Of a stretch of 64,000 nucleotides of DNA, positions 34,578-44,262 are shown piece by piece. Below the pieces are notes generated by a model. That model saw nothing but the letters and a program-made list of their open reading frames with translations. It had not been told where the DNA came from and did not search any database. The stretch is from Roseiarcus sp963774195 (GTDB lineage Bacteria; Pseudomonadota; Alphaproteobacteria; Rhizobiales; Beijerinckiaceae), in NCBI GenBank assembly GCA_963774195.1, contig CAVZDY010000002.1, positions 814,306 to 878,305 of the forward strand, in the 5' to 3' direction. Numbering within the stretch: the first letter of the stretch is position 1; every line of letters begins with the position of its first letter. The position numbers were made by a program, and so were the translations under genes.

Positions 34578-35279
34578 ATGAAGCGCACGCCTGCAAATGT
34601 CGATCTTGAGCTCTCTCCGGCCCCTCGCCCGGCTTATGCCCGCAAGGAACAAGCAGATGCGGCGCAATCCAACATTCTCGCAGTGGCGACGGAAGAATTT
34701 GCCTCACTGGGGCTCAGCGGCGCGCGCGTGGACGCCATCGCGAGGAAGACATGCACCACGAAGGGCATGATCTACTATTATTTTGGTAGCAAAGAGGGGC
34801 TCTACAAAGCAGTTCTTGAGCGCGCTTATATGTCAATCCGCTCGGCGGAGCAGGGCGCCCGCGTCGCGGGCCTGCCGCCCCTTCAAGCGGCACGGGCTCT
34901 TGTTGAAGCGAGCTTTGAGTTTCATGCCGATAACCCCCATGTCGGACGATTGATCAGCATCGAGAACATTCATCTCGCGGAATACGCCCGTCAGGTTCCC
35001 GGCATCGCCGAAGGGAACCAGATGGTGATAACCACCTGGGCCAACATACTCGCCGCGGGGCGACGCGAAGGGGTCTTCCGCCACGACGTCGAGCCTATCG
35101 ACATTCACGCCGTCGTCAGTTCGCTCTGTCTATTCCGCGTGACCAACAAGCACACGTTCGGAACTCTGTTCGACATCGATTTCGACGATCCCTCGGTCCG
35201 GAAGCGCCACGCGCGACTGGTCGTCGAAATGGTGATGGATTTTCTGTGTCTGCCTTCCGCAAGGCAGGCCGCGACGTGA
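34578..35279 (+). CDS. TetR-family transcriptional regulator
   Basis: The protein has 233 residues. After a polar leader of about 25 residues comes the TetR DNA-binding domain, ILAVATEEFASLGLSGARVD and TTKGMIYYYFGSKEGLYKAV. The C-terminal part resembles the PsrA/TetR_C_8-like ligand domains. It is divergent from the transporter/GMC operon and just upstream of the epimerase gene, so it may control both directions through the palindrome at 34452-34471. The leader before the helix-turn-helix is longer than usual, so a later start cannot be excluded. Confidence 0.92.
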   Translation: MKRTPANVDLELSPAPRPAYARKEQADAAQSNILAVATEEFASLGLSGARVDAIARKTCTTKGMIYYYFGSKEGLYKAVLERAYMSIRSAEQGARVAGLPPLQAARALVEASFEFHADNPHVGRLISIENIHLAEYARQVPGIAEGNQMVITTWANILAAGRREGVFRHDVEPIDIHAVVSSLCLFRVTNKHTFGTLFDIDFDDPSVRKRHARLVVEMVMDFLCLPSARQAAT

Positions 35280-35329
35280 TCCTGGTCGGGCCGGAGCGCT
35301 GCGAAAGTCGATCAGGGAGAGCGAGCACG

Positions 35330-36229
35330 ATGAGGTTTGTGATTACGGGAGGAGCGGGCTTTCTTGGCGCCTGGGTCGCCAGACGTCTGCTCGTGGGTGG
35401 CCATGAAGTTCGCATTTTCGACCGTAACGCGGATCGCACGCTGATCCAGGAAATCGCCGGCGAGGCAGCCGGCAGGATCGAATGGCGGATCGGAGACATC
35501 ACGGACGCCAAAGCCGTAGCCGACGCCTGTGCGGGTTGCGACGCCATTGCTCATCTTGCCGCCTTGCTGACCCCGGCCTGCCGTGCCGATCCCGTCCGGG
35601 GCCTCAATGTCAATGTGGCGGGCACGCTCAATGTCTTCGAAGCCGCCCGGCACGGGAGCGCGAAGAGGGTCGTGTATGCGAGCAGCGCCGGCGTCTTCGG
35701 CCCTCATGATGGCGCCAATCCGAAACCGACCACTCTCTACGGGGCTTACAAACTCGCCTGCGAGGGGGTGGGGCGCGCCTATGCTGCCGACTATGGTCTC
35801 GCCAGCGTAGGCTTCCGTCCGCTTATTATCTATGGCCCGGGCCGCGAGGTCGGCTCGACCGCGGGGGTGACGCTGGCCTGTCGAGCAGCGGCCATCGGCG
35901 ACTCTTACGCGATCCCTTTCACCGGCGAGTCCGATCTTATCTTTGTTGACGATGTGGCGGCCGCTTTCGAGGCCGCGCTGACACGACCGGTCGTGGGCGC
36001 CCACGCACTTACCCTCGTAGGCGAGGTTATCAGCGTCGATGCCCTTATCGGTGAGATTGGCAACATTTGCCCTGGCGCCAGTCTTACGGCCGAGGGTGAG
36101 CCGGTTCCCATCAGTGCCTGCCTGACAGCGACGGATGTCCAATCCGTGCTCGGTCCGCTGACGCCGACGCCGCTCGCAGAGGGTCTTCGCCGCACCGTGG
36201 AATTCTACCGCAAGCGCGCCGGCCGATAG
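35330..36229 (+). CDS. NAD-dependent epimerase/dehydratase family protein
   Basis: The protein has 299 residues of the extended-SDR type. The nucleotide motif is VITGGAGFLGAWVARRLL; the active-site Ser lies in VYASSAGVFGP and the Tyr-x3-Lys in YGAYKLACEG. The first strand and GDITDAKAV are typical. The ATG at 35330 follows a purine-rich GGGAGAGCGAGC. Related proteins act on nucleotide sugars or on lactones and hydroxy acids. The following TIM-barrel and SDR genes suggest a catabolic role. A shorter relative occurs as a fragment at 45089-45400. Confidence 0.9.
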   Translation: MRFVITGGAGFLGAWVARRLLVGGHEVRIFDRNADRTLIQEIAGEAAGRIEWRIGDITDAKAVADACAGCDAIAHLAALLTPACRADPVRGLNVNVAGTLNVFEAARHGSAKRVVYASSAGVFGPHDGANPKPTTLYGAYKLACEGVGRAYAADYGLASVGFRPLIIYGPGREVGSTAGVTLACRAAAIGDSYAIPFTGESDLIFVDDVAAAFEAALTRPVVGAHALTLVGEVISVDALIGEIGNICPGASLTAEGEPVPISACLTATDVQSVLGPLTPTPLAEGLRRTVEFYRKRAGR

Positions 36230-36262
36230 CGGAAACATCTCGTTGATGAGGAAGTCCTGTCC

Positions 36263-37063
36263 ATGACTACGCGTTCCTTCGGCCTAGCTCAGCTCGGCTT
36301 CCTGGAAATTCCTCCGCCCGATCTCGTAACGCTGGCGGCCGAGGCTCACTTCGCGTCAGTAGCGATCCGGACGCGTCCGGCAATCGTGGGCGGCGCGGCC
36401 TTCGCACTTCATCAGGATCCCGTCCTGTTGCGCGAGACGCGTCGACGCGTTGCACAGACAGGCGTGCGGGTCACGTCCGTCGAACAAGTGAGTTTGACCC
36501 GCGAGATCGAAATCAACTCACTTGGCCCATTTCTCGACGCGGCCGCGGAGGTAGGCGCCAGCCAGGTACTCTGCTCGGGCGATGTCGAGGACTTATCAAT
36601 CGTCACCGATCTTTTCGCCGCGCTATGCGAAGCCGCTGGCCAGCGCGGGCTCTCGCCGTGCCTCGAATTCATGCCATTTCGCGCCTTGAAGACTCTGGGT
36701 GAGGCGGTGCAGGTGATCCGCGCCGCTGGCGCCGCGAATGGCTTCATCTGCGTCGATGCCCTGCATCTCTTCCGTTCCGGTGGCTCGCTTGCAGATCTGC
36801 GCGCGCTCGAGCCCGCGCTTGTCGGGTCGATCCAGCTCTGCGATGCGCCCCTGGCGCCGCCCTCTGTCGACCAACTGGCACAGGAGGCGCGGGAGCGCCG
36901 CCTCTTGCCGGGCGCCGGCGGTCTGCCCCTAGAGGCGATCCTGGCGATCCTTCCCGGAGATCTGCCCCTCGACGCCGAAGTGCCGCTGTCTCTCGCCTTT
37001 CCCGAAGACACGCCGCTTCAACGCGCCCTCCGGATCAAAGCCGCGATGGACCGCATTCTTTAG
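36263..37063 (+). CDS. Sugar phosphate isomerase/epimerase-like TIM barrel protein
   Basis: The protein has 266 residues with the AP-endonuclease-2-like TIM barrel. The metal-site strands appear as LEFMPFRALKTLGEA (Glu), FICVDALHLFRSGG (Asp and His) and IQLCDAPLAPPS (Asp). Proteins of this family include xylose-isomerase-like epimerases and 3-dehydroshikimate dehydratases. It is 34 bases after the epimerase gene in the same operon. It is paralogous to the proteins encoded at 44263-45092 and 57061-57885, which share the LEFMPW and VDALHFERSG blocks, so these three probably act on related substrates. Confidence 0.85.
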   Translation: MTTRSFGLAQLGFLEIPPPDLVTLAAEAHFASVAIRTRPAIVGGAAFALHQDPVLLRETRRRVAQTGVRVTSVEQVSLTREIEINSLGPFLDAAAEVGASQVLCSGDVEDLSIVTDLFAALCEAAGQRGLSPCLEFMPFRALKTLGEAVQVIRAAGAANGFICVDALHLFRSGGSLADLRALEPALVGSIQLCDAPLAPPSVDQLAQEARERRLLPGAGGLPLEAILAILPGDLPLDAEVPLSLAFPEDTPLQRALRIKAAMDRIL

Positions 37064-37136
37064 GCCGCATGCTGCAGCAGCCCAGCGTTTCCGCAATGCG
37101 CGTCATAGAATTCAAGATCAGGACAAAGGTTCGTTG

Positions 37137-37922
37137 ATGAGTGTGTCGACCGTTTCCCTCAAGCTGCCCGTCACGCCCTCGTTTCGGCTCGACGGGCGCC
37201 GGGCGCTGGTGACAGGAGCCAGCCGCGGCCTCGGCCTTGGCGCGTCGGTCGCCCTTGCGGCGGCTGGAGCCGAGGTCGTCTTGTGCGCCCGCTCGCCCGC
37301 GACTCTGGACGACCTCGCGGCTCGGATCCATGCCGCGGGAGGCAAGGCTTCGTCTCTTGCGCTCGACATCGGCGATGTGGAAGCGGTCGAGCGGGCCCTC
37401 GGCGGACAGGCGCCGTTCGACATTCTGTTCAACAATGCCGGCGTCAACCGGCAGGGTCCGATGACCGACGTGTCGGAAGCCGACTTCGATTTCGTCGCCG
37501 ACATCAACATTAAGGCGGCCTTCTTCGTCGCCAAGAGCGTTGTGCGCGGAATGATCGGGGCCGGCAAACCCGGTTCGATCATCAATACGACCTCGATGAT
37601 GGGCCACATCGCCGGGCCGAACCGCACGGCTTACGTAACCTCGAAACATGCAGTCGAAGGTCTCACCAAGGCGATGGCGATCGAGTTCGGGGCCCATGGC
37701 ATCCGCGTCAATAGCCTTGCCCCAGCCGTCATCGAAACCGAGATGACCGCGCCGATTCTTGCCGATCCGGCTCGCCGTGGCTGGCTCGAAGGCAAGATCC
37801 CCCTCGGCCGGTTCGGACGGGTCGAGGATGTGATGGGGCCCGTGCTGTTCCTCGCCAGCGACGCCTCCGCCTTCATCACCGGCACTTCCCTACTGGTCGA
37901 CGGCGGGTGGACGGCTCAGTAG
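37137..37922 (+). CDS. SDR-family oxidoreductase
   Basis: The protein has 261 residues with TGASRGLGLGASVALAAAG, NNAGVNRQGPM, the Ser in INTTSMMGHIAG and YVTSKHAVEGLTKAM. The catalytic YxxxK is therefore YVTSK. The Arg at the end of strand 2 (VLCARSPATL) suggests NADP. It ends the TetR-led operon and is 254 bases from the convergent AraC gene. It resembles 2-dehydro-3-deoxygluconate or gluconate-type dehydrogenases, but the substrate is not determined. Confidence 0.92.
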   Translation: MSVSTVSLKLPVTPSFRLDGRRALVTGASRGLGLGASVALAAAGAEVVLCARSPATLDDLAARIHAAGGKASSLALDIGDVEAVERALGGQAPFDILFNNAGVNRQGPMTDVSEADFDFVADINIKAAFFVAKSVVRGMIGAGKPGSIINTTSMMGHIAGPNRTAYVTSKHAVEGLTKAMAIEFGAHGIRVNSLAPAVIETEMTAPILADPARRGWLEGKIPLGRFGRVEDVMGPVLFLASDASAFITGTSLLVDGGWTAQ

Positions 37923-38064
37923 AAACTGTCATGATACCGGCAGCGCGATCGACCCTGCTCTAAATGCTGAGGAGGGGTCACTTCGCGGCGCTCGGAAGAG
38001 TGCGCCCTGTCGTGAAGCAAGGCGGGCGTGCGTCAATTTCGTCCTGTCGCTATTCAAGGTCAAT

Positions 38065-38079
38065 AACGGCTGAGCCGTT
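38065..38079. other. 15-base palindrome between convergent genes
   Basis: AACGGCT-G-AGCCGTT is perfectly symmetric around one base. The stretch 37923-38176 between the SDR stop and the AraC-family stop has no gene. A one-base loop cannot fold, so it is either a protein site or part of a bidirectional terminator; no U-run follows. Confidence 0.35.
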
Positions 38080-38176
38080 CGTTGTTTTCCTGCGAACACT
38101 CGCCCGACGCGCCGCCGACGCCTTATGGCGAACTCTCCCGAATAAGCCAGCTCATGGAGTTTGGTTTTTGGCCGCC

Positions 38177-39091
38177 TCAAACGGCGGAGAGGCGGCCGTG
38201 CGCCTTAGTGCGGTATTCCGTCGGCCTAAGTCCTGTCTGCTTCCTGAAGAAGCGGCCAAAGTAGGCCTCGTCCCGGAAGCCGAGCTCGCTCGCGATCTGT
38301 TTGACGCTCAACGTCGAATATTCGAGCAGGCGTTTTGCTTCGTGAATCGATCGGGCGTCGATTGCCTCGATCGCCGATAGGCCGAAGGCCTCGTGGCAGA
38401 GGCGCGTGAGCTGGCCGGCCGTGATTCCCAGGGCGTCCGCGTAGTTCGATACGGGACGCCGCGTCCGGCAGCGTTCGTCCAGCAGCGCCCGAAACCGTTC
38501 AATCCTGGCCGCCATTCCCGTCCGAGCCGGATTGGCCGAAAGTCTCGCGTTCTCGCTGAGGCGAGCAATCTGCGCGAACAGCGCGTTGGTCAACGCCAGT
38601 CCCATTGCGAACTGCCATCGTTCATGGCCTTCCGCCTCGCGCCCGATCGCTTCGAACAAAGGTTCCAGCGGCGCTCCTCGCCGGCTCTCCGGATCGACAG
38701 CGAGCACCGCTGGCGCTCGAATGAACGAGAGCAGTTCCGGCGCCGCCGTCATCGCAACGGATTCGACTGCAGATTGCGCGGCCGTGATCACGTGGCCGTC
38801 GACGTCTTTCCGAAAACGAAATCCATGAACGGACCGCGCGGGCGCGACGATCAGGCAAGGCGCTTCGACTGCCCAGGTCTTGCCGTCAATGAAGGTCTCG
38901 CCGCCGCCCCTCGTCACATAGAGCGTCTGGATCAGAGAGGCGTGAAAATGCGGCCCTATGTCGAAATCGAACAGGCTGGAGCGAACCGGAATGCGTTCGT
39001 AGTGAACCATGTCCACCCAGGCGTGCTCGGCGGCCGCTCCATACAGCGCGAAGTTCGGCACCGTCCTGCGGTGTGGCCGGTCAATCCGCAT
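38177..39091 (-). CDS. AraC-family regulator with cupin sensor (PobR-like)
   Basis: The protein has 304 residues. The N-terminal cupin-like part has PHFHASLIQTLYVTRGGGE and the C-terminal 100 residues carry the two helix-turn-helix motifs, with the last seen as VKQIASELGFRDEAYFGRFF and RKQTGLRPTEYR. The size and the mixed cupin plus HTH layout are those of PobR-type activators of 4-hydroxybenzoate use, although many AraC proteins share it. It is divergent from the SDR/flavoprotein operon with a 98-base gap, so that operon is the likely target. Confidence 0.88.
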   Translation of the reverse strand: MRIDRPHRRTVPNFALYGAAAEHAWVDMVHYERIPVRSSLFDFDIGPHFHASLIQTLYVTRGGGETFIDGKTWAVEAPCLIVAPARSVHGFRFRKDVDGHVITAAQSAVESVAMTAAPELLSFIRAPAVLAVDPESRRGAPLEPLFEAIGREAEGHERWQFAMGLALTNALFAQIARLSENARLSANPARTGMAARIERFRALLDERCRTRRPVSNYADALGITAGQLTRLCHEAFGLSAIEAIDARSIHEAKRLLEYSTLSVKQIASELGFRDEAYFGRFFRKQTGLRPTEYRTKAHGRLSAV

Positions 39092-39189
39092 GATGCACGT
39101 TCTGTCCTATCTTAGGTGGTCTCTGTCCATTGAAACAGGGGAGCTTCGGGAGTTGATTGGGCCCACAAAATATCCGCGAACGCAAGCGC

Positions 39190-40074
39190 ATGAGCAAGGA
39201 GAAGACCATTCCCCGAAGCAGTCCGACCGTATCGGTCCAAGCCGTAGCTGAACGGCCGCAATCGTCCGGGGCATGGCTCGGACTGGAGGGTCGCGCCTGC
39301 GTGGTGACCGGGGCCGGTAGCGGCATCGGCGCCGGCATCGCCCGCGCCTTCGCGGCAGTCGGGGCGCATGTGGCCCTCGTCGACCGGAACCTCGCGGCGG
39401 CGGAGGCCATCGCGGCGGAACTGCGGGCGATAGGCGCAGCGGCGCAGGCTATCGGCTGCAATGTCGCGGACGAACGGTCTGTTGCCGACGCCGCTGAAGC
39501 GACGCGCGCTGCGATCGGGCCTGTCGCCATACTCGTCAACAACGCCGGCCTGTTGCGCGCGGGCGCGCTGGAGACCGTTTCGCTCGCGGACTGGAATGAG
39601 GCTATCGCCGTCAACCTGACCGGCTATCTTCTCTGCGCGCGCGCCTTTGGGCGCGATATGCTGGCGGCGGGGAAAGGAAGTCTCGTCCACGTCGCGTCGA
39701 TCGCGGCGATCAATCCCCAGACCAGCAGCGGCTCCTACAGCCCAAGCAAGGCTGGGGTTCTACTCTTGTCACGTCAGCTTGCGGCGGAATGGGGTCCGCG
39801 GGGGGTGCGCAGCAACGCCATTCTCCCCGGCATGATCCGAACCGCGCTTTCCGCCAAATTCTATGAAGAACCGGGCTTCGAGGAGCGCCGGGCCGCGGCG
39901 ACCGCCAGCCGCCGCATCGGCGAGCCGGACGATCTTGCCGGGCCCGCATTGTTCCTGGCGTCCGACCGGGCGGCTTATGTCAACGGCGCGGAAGTGCTCG
40001 TCGACGGTGGCCTCGACTGCATGCTGATGGACATGGTTCCGCGTCCCGGCTTCAACGCCACCCCCGCCGCTTGA
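39190..40074 (+). CDS. SDR-family oxidoreductase
   Basis: The protein has 294 residues. The ATG at 39190 starts MSKEKTIPRSS; a variable leader of about 35 residues precedes the cofactor motif TGAGSGIGAGIARAFAAVG. NNAGLLRAGAL, Ser in VHVASIAAINPQ and catalytic YSPSKAG follow. Asp at the end of strand 2 (ALVDRNL) suggests NAD. It starts the operon with the flavoprotein, NIPSNAP, SDR and binding-protein genes, and the AraC-family gene is divergent. It could oxidise a ring hydroxyl to the ketone used by the KstD-like enzyme. Confidence 0.9.
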   Translation: MSKEKTIPRSSPTVSVQAVAERPQSSGAWLGLEGRACVVTGAGSGIGAGIARAFAAVGAHVALVDRNLAAAEAIAAELRAIGAAAQAIGCNVADERSVADAAEATRAAIGPVAILVNNAGLLRAGALETVSLADWNEAIAVNLTGYLLCARAFGRDMLAAGKGSLVHVASIAAINPQTSSGSYSPSKAGVLLLSRQLAAEWGPRGVRSNAILPGMIRTALSAKFYEEPGFEERRAAATASRRIGEPDDLAGPALFLASDRAAYVNGAEVLVDGGLDCMLMDMVPRPGFNATPAA

Positions 40075-40096
40075 GGCGCAGTTCGGGAGATTGAAC

Positions 40097-41804
40097 ATGG
40101 CCAAGGATATTGCCTGCGATCTCGTCGTGGTCGGATCCGGCGCGGCGGGTCTCGCGACTGCGATCACGGCGCGTAAGCGCGGCCTTGATGTCGTTGTGCT
40201 CGAGAAGGAGCCGGTCTTCGGAGGAACGACGGCGCTCTCGGGCGGCGTGCTCTGGATCCCTCTGACCAAATACGGCCGCGAGCAGAACCCGGGCGACAAT
40301 GTCGAGCGCGTTCGCCAGTACATGATGAACGAGACCGGCAACAACTACGATTCCGCGGCCGTCGAGTGCTTCATCGAAAACGGTCCGAAGATGGTCGATT
40401 TCTTCGAGCGCGAGACCGAGATGAAATTCGTCCCGACGCTCTACCCGGACTATCACCCGGACGCTCCCGGCGGCGTCGACGTCGGCCGTTCAATCCTGGC
40501 GGCGCCTTACGACATTCGTGGGCTCGGCAAGAACATGTCCCGCCTCAAGCCGCCGCTCGAAACCATCACCTTCATGGGCATGATGTTCAATTCGTCGAAC
40601 GCGGATCTCAGACATTTCTTCCGCGCTACGAAATCCGTCACCTCGTTTCTCTTTGTCGCCAGGCGCCTTGCGACGCACATGAAGGAGATCGCGGTCTACC
40701 GGCGCGGAATCAACGTGACCAGCGGCAACGCGCTGGCCGCACGGCTCGCCAAATCAGCGCTGGCGATCGGCATTCCAATCCTGACTTCCTGCGCCGCGAA
40801 GGAGCTGTTGCAAGACGGCGACAACGTTGTAGGCGCGCGGGTGGCCGGCCCCGACGGAGAATTCCGAGTCACTGCGAAATATGCCGTCGTGCTCGCTTGC
40901 GGCGGCTTCCCGCATGACAAGAAGCGCACCGCTGAGGCCTATCCCCATGTGAAGCGCGGCGGGGAGCATCTTTCGCCCACGCCGGTCGGAAACACTGGGG
41001 ACGGGCTCAATATGGCCGAGGCCGCGGGCGCGGCGGTCGACATCCGCTATCCCGATGCTTCCGCCTGGATGCCGGTCTCGCGGGTTCCCTTCGGCAAGGA
41101 CCGGTTCGGGGTGTTTCCGCATCTGCTCGACCGCTACAAGCCCGGCGTCATCGGGGTGCTGCGCAACGGCAAGCGCTTCACCAATGAGTTCGAACTCCTA
41201 TCACGACGTCGGGGCCGCCCTGATCCGCGCCTGCGAGGGTGAGCGGGAGACGGCGATGTGGCTCATCTGCGACAAGGTCGCGCTTGGCAAATACGGGCTC
41301 GGCTACGCCAAGCCCTCGCCGATGCCGGTCGGCCCCCTTCTGCGCAACGGCTATCTCATCAAAGGCGACACGATCGCCGATCTGGCGAGGAACACCGGAA
41401 TCGACCCTGCCGGTCTCGAAGCGACGGTGCGCGCCTACAATGACGAGGCCGTGCGCGGCGAGGATCCGGCCTTCCATCGGGGCCGCACATCCTTCAACCG
41501 CTACCTTGCGGACCCGGCCAACACGCCGAACCCTTGCGTCGCGCCGATTGCAACCGGTCCGTTCTACGCCGTGAAGGTCGTCATGGGCGATCTCGGCACT
41601 TTCGATGGCCTGAGAACCAGCGTTGTCGGCGAGGTCCTGCGCCCGGATGGAAGCCGGATCGATGGCCTCTATGCAGTCGGCAACGACCGCCAGAGCGTAA
41701 TGGGCGGCAATTATCCGGGCGCGGGCATCACGCACGGGCCGAACATGACGTTTGGCTTCGTCACCGGAAACGCGATCGCTGATCGGGCGGGAGCGCGGGC
41801 ATGA
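40097..41804 (+). pseudogene. KstD/fumarate-reductase-like flavoprotein, one frameshift
   Basis: The N-terminal frame (40097-41242) has the FAD motif VVVGSGAAGLATAITARKRG and GGTTALSGGVLWIP; it loses register at NGKRFTNE. The rest continues in another frame from NSYHDVGAALIRACEGE to GNYPGAGITHGPNMTFGFV, ending at 41804. Removing one T in GAGTTCGAAC (41187-41196) gives NESNSYHD and one 568-residue protein, the same length as its relative at 54731-56437. The family dehydrogenates ring ketones or reduces C=C bonds with bound FAD. Either a recent mutation or a sequence error; without it the gene would be intact. Confidence 0.83.
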
Positions 41805-42151
41805 ACGCGCGCATGAGCTATCAGAACAAGCCGCTCGTGGATCACCGCGTCTACACGATCCGGCTCAGGAAGATGTCCGAGTTTCTCGATGTGTTCGATC
41901 GGCTCGCCATGCCGATCCTTCTCGAAACGCTCGGTAGCCCGCTTGGCTTCTGGACGAGTGTCGTTGGCCCTCAGAACCAGTTCACGCACCTCTGGGGCTA
42001 CGACGATTTCGAGGACTACGGGCGTCGCTGTCTCGCTCGCGACTCGCATCCTGACTTTCCGACCTATCTCAAGGCCTCCGAACATCTGATCGTAGCGCAG
42101 GAGACGAGGCTCATCCGCGCCGCGGCGCTTTCGAGCCTTGCGGCAGGCTGA
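41801..42151 (+). CDS. NIPSNAP-family small protein
   Basis: The protein has 116 residues. The start overlaps the flavoprotein stop in ATGA. The sequence DHRVYTIRLRKMSEFLDVFD, then ETLGSPLGFWTSVVGPQNQF and HLWGYDDFEDYGRRC, is the usual NIPSNAP ferredoxin-like fold with a conserved W/Y pattern. NIPSNAP domains occur beside catabolic enzymes but have no assigned activity. A longer, two-domain NIPSNAP protein is encoded at 56450-57064 in the companion operon, also right after a flavoprotein gene. Confidence 0.8.
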   Translation: MNARMSYQNKPLVDHRVYTIRLRKMSEFLDVFDRLAMPILLETLGSPLGFWTSVVGPQNQFTHLWGYDDFEDYGRRCLARDSHPDFPTYLKASEHLIVAQETRLIRAAALSSLAAG

Positions 42152-42167
42152 GTTCCGGAGGGATCCT

Positions 42168-42965
42168 ATGACGAGCAAGATGAGAACGCCGCTCGGAGTC
42201 GCGGTCGTGACAGGCGGCGCGGACGGCATCGGCTGGGCCACCTGCCAGCGGCTCGCCTGCGATGGCGCCCGGGTCGCGATCGTGGATCTTCGCGAAGACG
42301 GTGCGCGCGAACGGGCGCGCGAACTTGGCTCGGCGCATATCGGCCTCGCTTGCGACGTGAGCCGGGAGGCGGACGTGATCGCCGCCGTCAAACGGACCAT
42401 CGAGACATTCGGCCGCATCGACATTCTGGTCAACAACGCGGGCGTCGGCGAGCAGGGCTCGGTCACGCTTGACCAGACGGTCGAGGGCTTCGACCGGGTG
42501 ATGAACGTGCATTTGCGCGGCGCCTTTCTCATGAGCCGGGAGGTCGGCCGCGTGATGCTGGCGCAGAAGTCGGGCGCCATCGTCAACCTGTCGTCGATCG
42601 CGGGCCATGCGGGCATTCCCGGCCGCAACGCCTATGGCGCGGCCAAGGCGGGCCTCTCCGCGATGACGCGCGCGATGGCCTGCGAATGGGCGCGGTCCGG
42701 AGTCCGCGTCAACGCGGTCGCGCCGGGCTATGTTAAGACCGCGCTGGTCGAGGACCTCATGCGGCGCGGCGCGCTCGACGCCTCCGCTCTCGAATTCCGC
42801 ACGCCCATGGGCCGCATGGCGCGGCCGGAAGAGATCGCCGAGGCCATCGCGTTTCTCGCCTCGCCAGCCGCGAGCTACGTCACTGGGACGACGCTCGACG
42901 TCGACGGCGGCTGGCTCGCCTTGGGGGCCCCGGAATCCACGCTTCCGCCCGTGCCGCCCGGCTGA
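42168..42965 (+). CDS. SDR-family oxidoreductase
   Basis: The protein has 265 residues. The ATG at 42168 follows a strong site, CGGAGGGATCCT. Motifs are TGGADGIGWATCQRLACDG, NNAGVGEQGS, Ser in VNLSSIAGHAG and catalytic YGAAKAGLSAM, with the C-terminal VTGTTLDVDGGW. Asp after strand 2 (AIVDLRED) suggests NAD. It lies between the NIPSNAP and binding-protein genes of the AraC-linked operon. It is one of four classical SDRs between 28 and 43 kb and probably acts on a ring alcohol or ketone. Confidence 0.93.
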   Translation: MTSKMRTPLGVAVVTGGADGIGWATCQRLACDGARVAIVDLREDGARERARELGSAHIGLACDVSREADVIAAVKRTIETFGRIDILVNNAGVGEQGSVTLDQTVEGFDRVMNVHLRGAFLMSREVGRVMLAQKSGAIVNLSSIAGHAGIPGRNAYGAAKAGLSAMTRAMACEWARSGVRVNAVAPGYVKTALVEDLMRRGALDASALEFRTPMGRMARPEEIAEAIAFLASPAASYVTGTTLDVDGGWLALGAPESTLPPVPPG

Positions 42966-43013
42966 CGACAGTCTTCCATCAAGGCAGGCCATAACAACGG
43001 AGGAAACAGGAAA

Positions 43014-44248
43014 ATGCAGGTCACCCGTCGCACGCTGTCGGAGGGATTGCCTCGGCCGGAGCTCTCTGGTCCTTCGGTCCAACGCGGGCGGCGGAATCCC
43101 AAACCCTCCGCATCGGCGTTATCACCGACATGTCCGGCGTCTATCGCGACGTCGAGGGGCCGACCACGGTCGGTTGCGTCAAACAGGCGGTCGAGGAATT
43201 CGCGAAGGAGAATCCCGACATCAAGGTCGAGGTGCTTGTCGCCGATCACCAGAACAAGGCCGACGTCGGCCTCGGAATCATCAGGCATTGGTTCGACGAG
43301 AACGGGGTCGACGTGATCGCCAACGTCGGGAACTCGTCGGTCGCGCTGGGCGCAAAACCCATCATCGAGGCCAAGGACAAGGTCGCACTCATCTCCTCGG
43401 CCGGAAGCTCGGAGCTGACGGGCAAGAGCTGCAGTCCAAACTGGGTGCACTGGGCTTGGGATTCTTGGCGCCTAGCGCATTCTACCGCGACGTCTCTGGT
43501 CAAGACCGGCGGCAATAAATGGTTCTTCGTCACCGCCGACTACGCCTTCGGCCATGTGGCGCAGGCGGATGCAACGAAATTCGTCGAGGCCGCGGGCGGC
43601 ACGGTGCTGGGCTCCGTGCGCTATCCCTATGGCGTGACGAGCGACTTTTCGTCTTTCCTTCTGCAGGCGCAGGGTAGCGGCGCGAACACGATCGCCTTTG
43701 CCAATTCGGGCGCCGACCTGCTCAACTGCCTCAAGCAGTCGCAGGAATTCGGCCTCGGCCAGAGCGCGCGGCTTGCGGCGATGGTAGGCTATATCACCGA
43801 CGTTCTCGGCATGGGTCTGCCGGTCGCGCAGCGTCTGACCCTGACGGAATCCTTCTACTGGGATCTCAACGACCGCACGCGCTCCTTCATGGCTCGCGTC
43901 GCGACGAAGCTCGGCGAGGGCGTATTCCCCAACATGAGTCAGGCGGGCGACTATTCCTCGACGTTGCATTATCTCAAATGCGCCAAAGCGCTCGGGATCG
44001 AAAAGGCCAAGACCTCGGGTCGTGCGGTGATCGAGGCGATGAAAGCGACGCCGACCGACGACGACGCCTTCGGCAAGGGCAGCATTCGCGTCGACGGCCG
44101 CAAGATCCATCCCGCCTATCTCTTCCAGGTGAAAAAGCCGGAAGAGAGCAAATCGCGCGGCGACACCTACAAGCTGGTCGCGACCGTTCCCGCCGAAGAC
44201 GCCTTCCGTCCGCTTTCGGAAGGGCACTGTCCGTTTGTGCGGACATAG
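43014..44248 (+). pseudogene. LIV-type binding protein, frameshift in the signal peptide
   Basis: The ATG at 43014 begins MQVTRRTLS with a good ribosome site (AACGGAGGAAACAGG), but that frame leaves the protein. The correct continuation, GIASAGALWSFGPTRAAESQ then TLRIGVITDMSGVYRDVEG, lies one base off. Restoring one base near 43038-43041 gives a twin-arginine signal and a 411-residue protein, against 412 in the paralogue at 47497-48735. The mature part to 44248 is intact (FVTADYAFGHVAQADATKF). As sequenced, export would fail. It has no permease genes of its own and may share the LIV transporter at 48.8-52.2 kb. Confidence 0.8.
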
Positions 44249-44262
44249 GCGGCGGTCGTCCT

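Noticed and set aside
35312..36238. 308-codon minus-strand frame
   Set aside because: It is antisense to the NAD-dependent epimerase gene and has no recognisable motif.
36263..37063. Programmed frameshifting as a general explanation of broken genes
   Set aside because: The shifts at 19.6, 41.2, 43.0, 44.4-44.5 and 46.3-46.7 kb share no slippery heptamer or downstream structure, and the paralogues, including the TIM-barrel gene here, are read without any shift.
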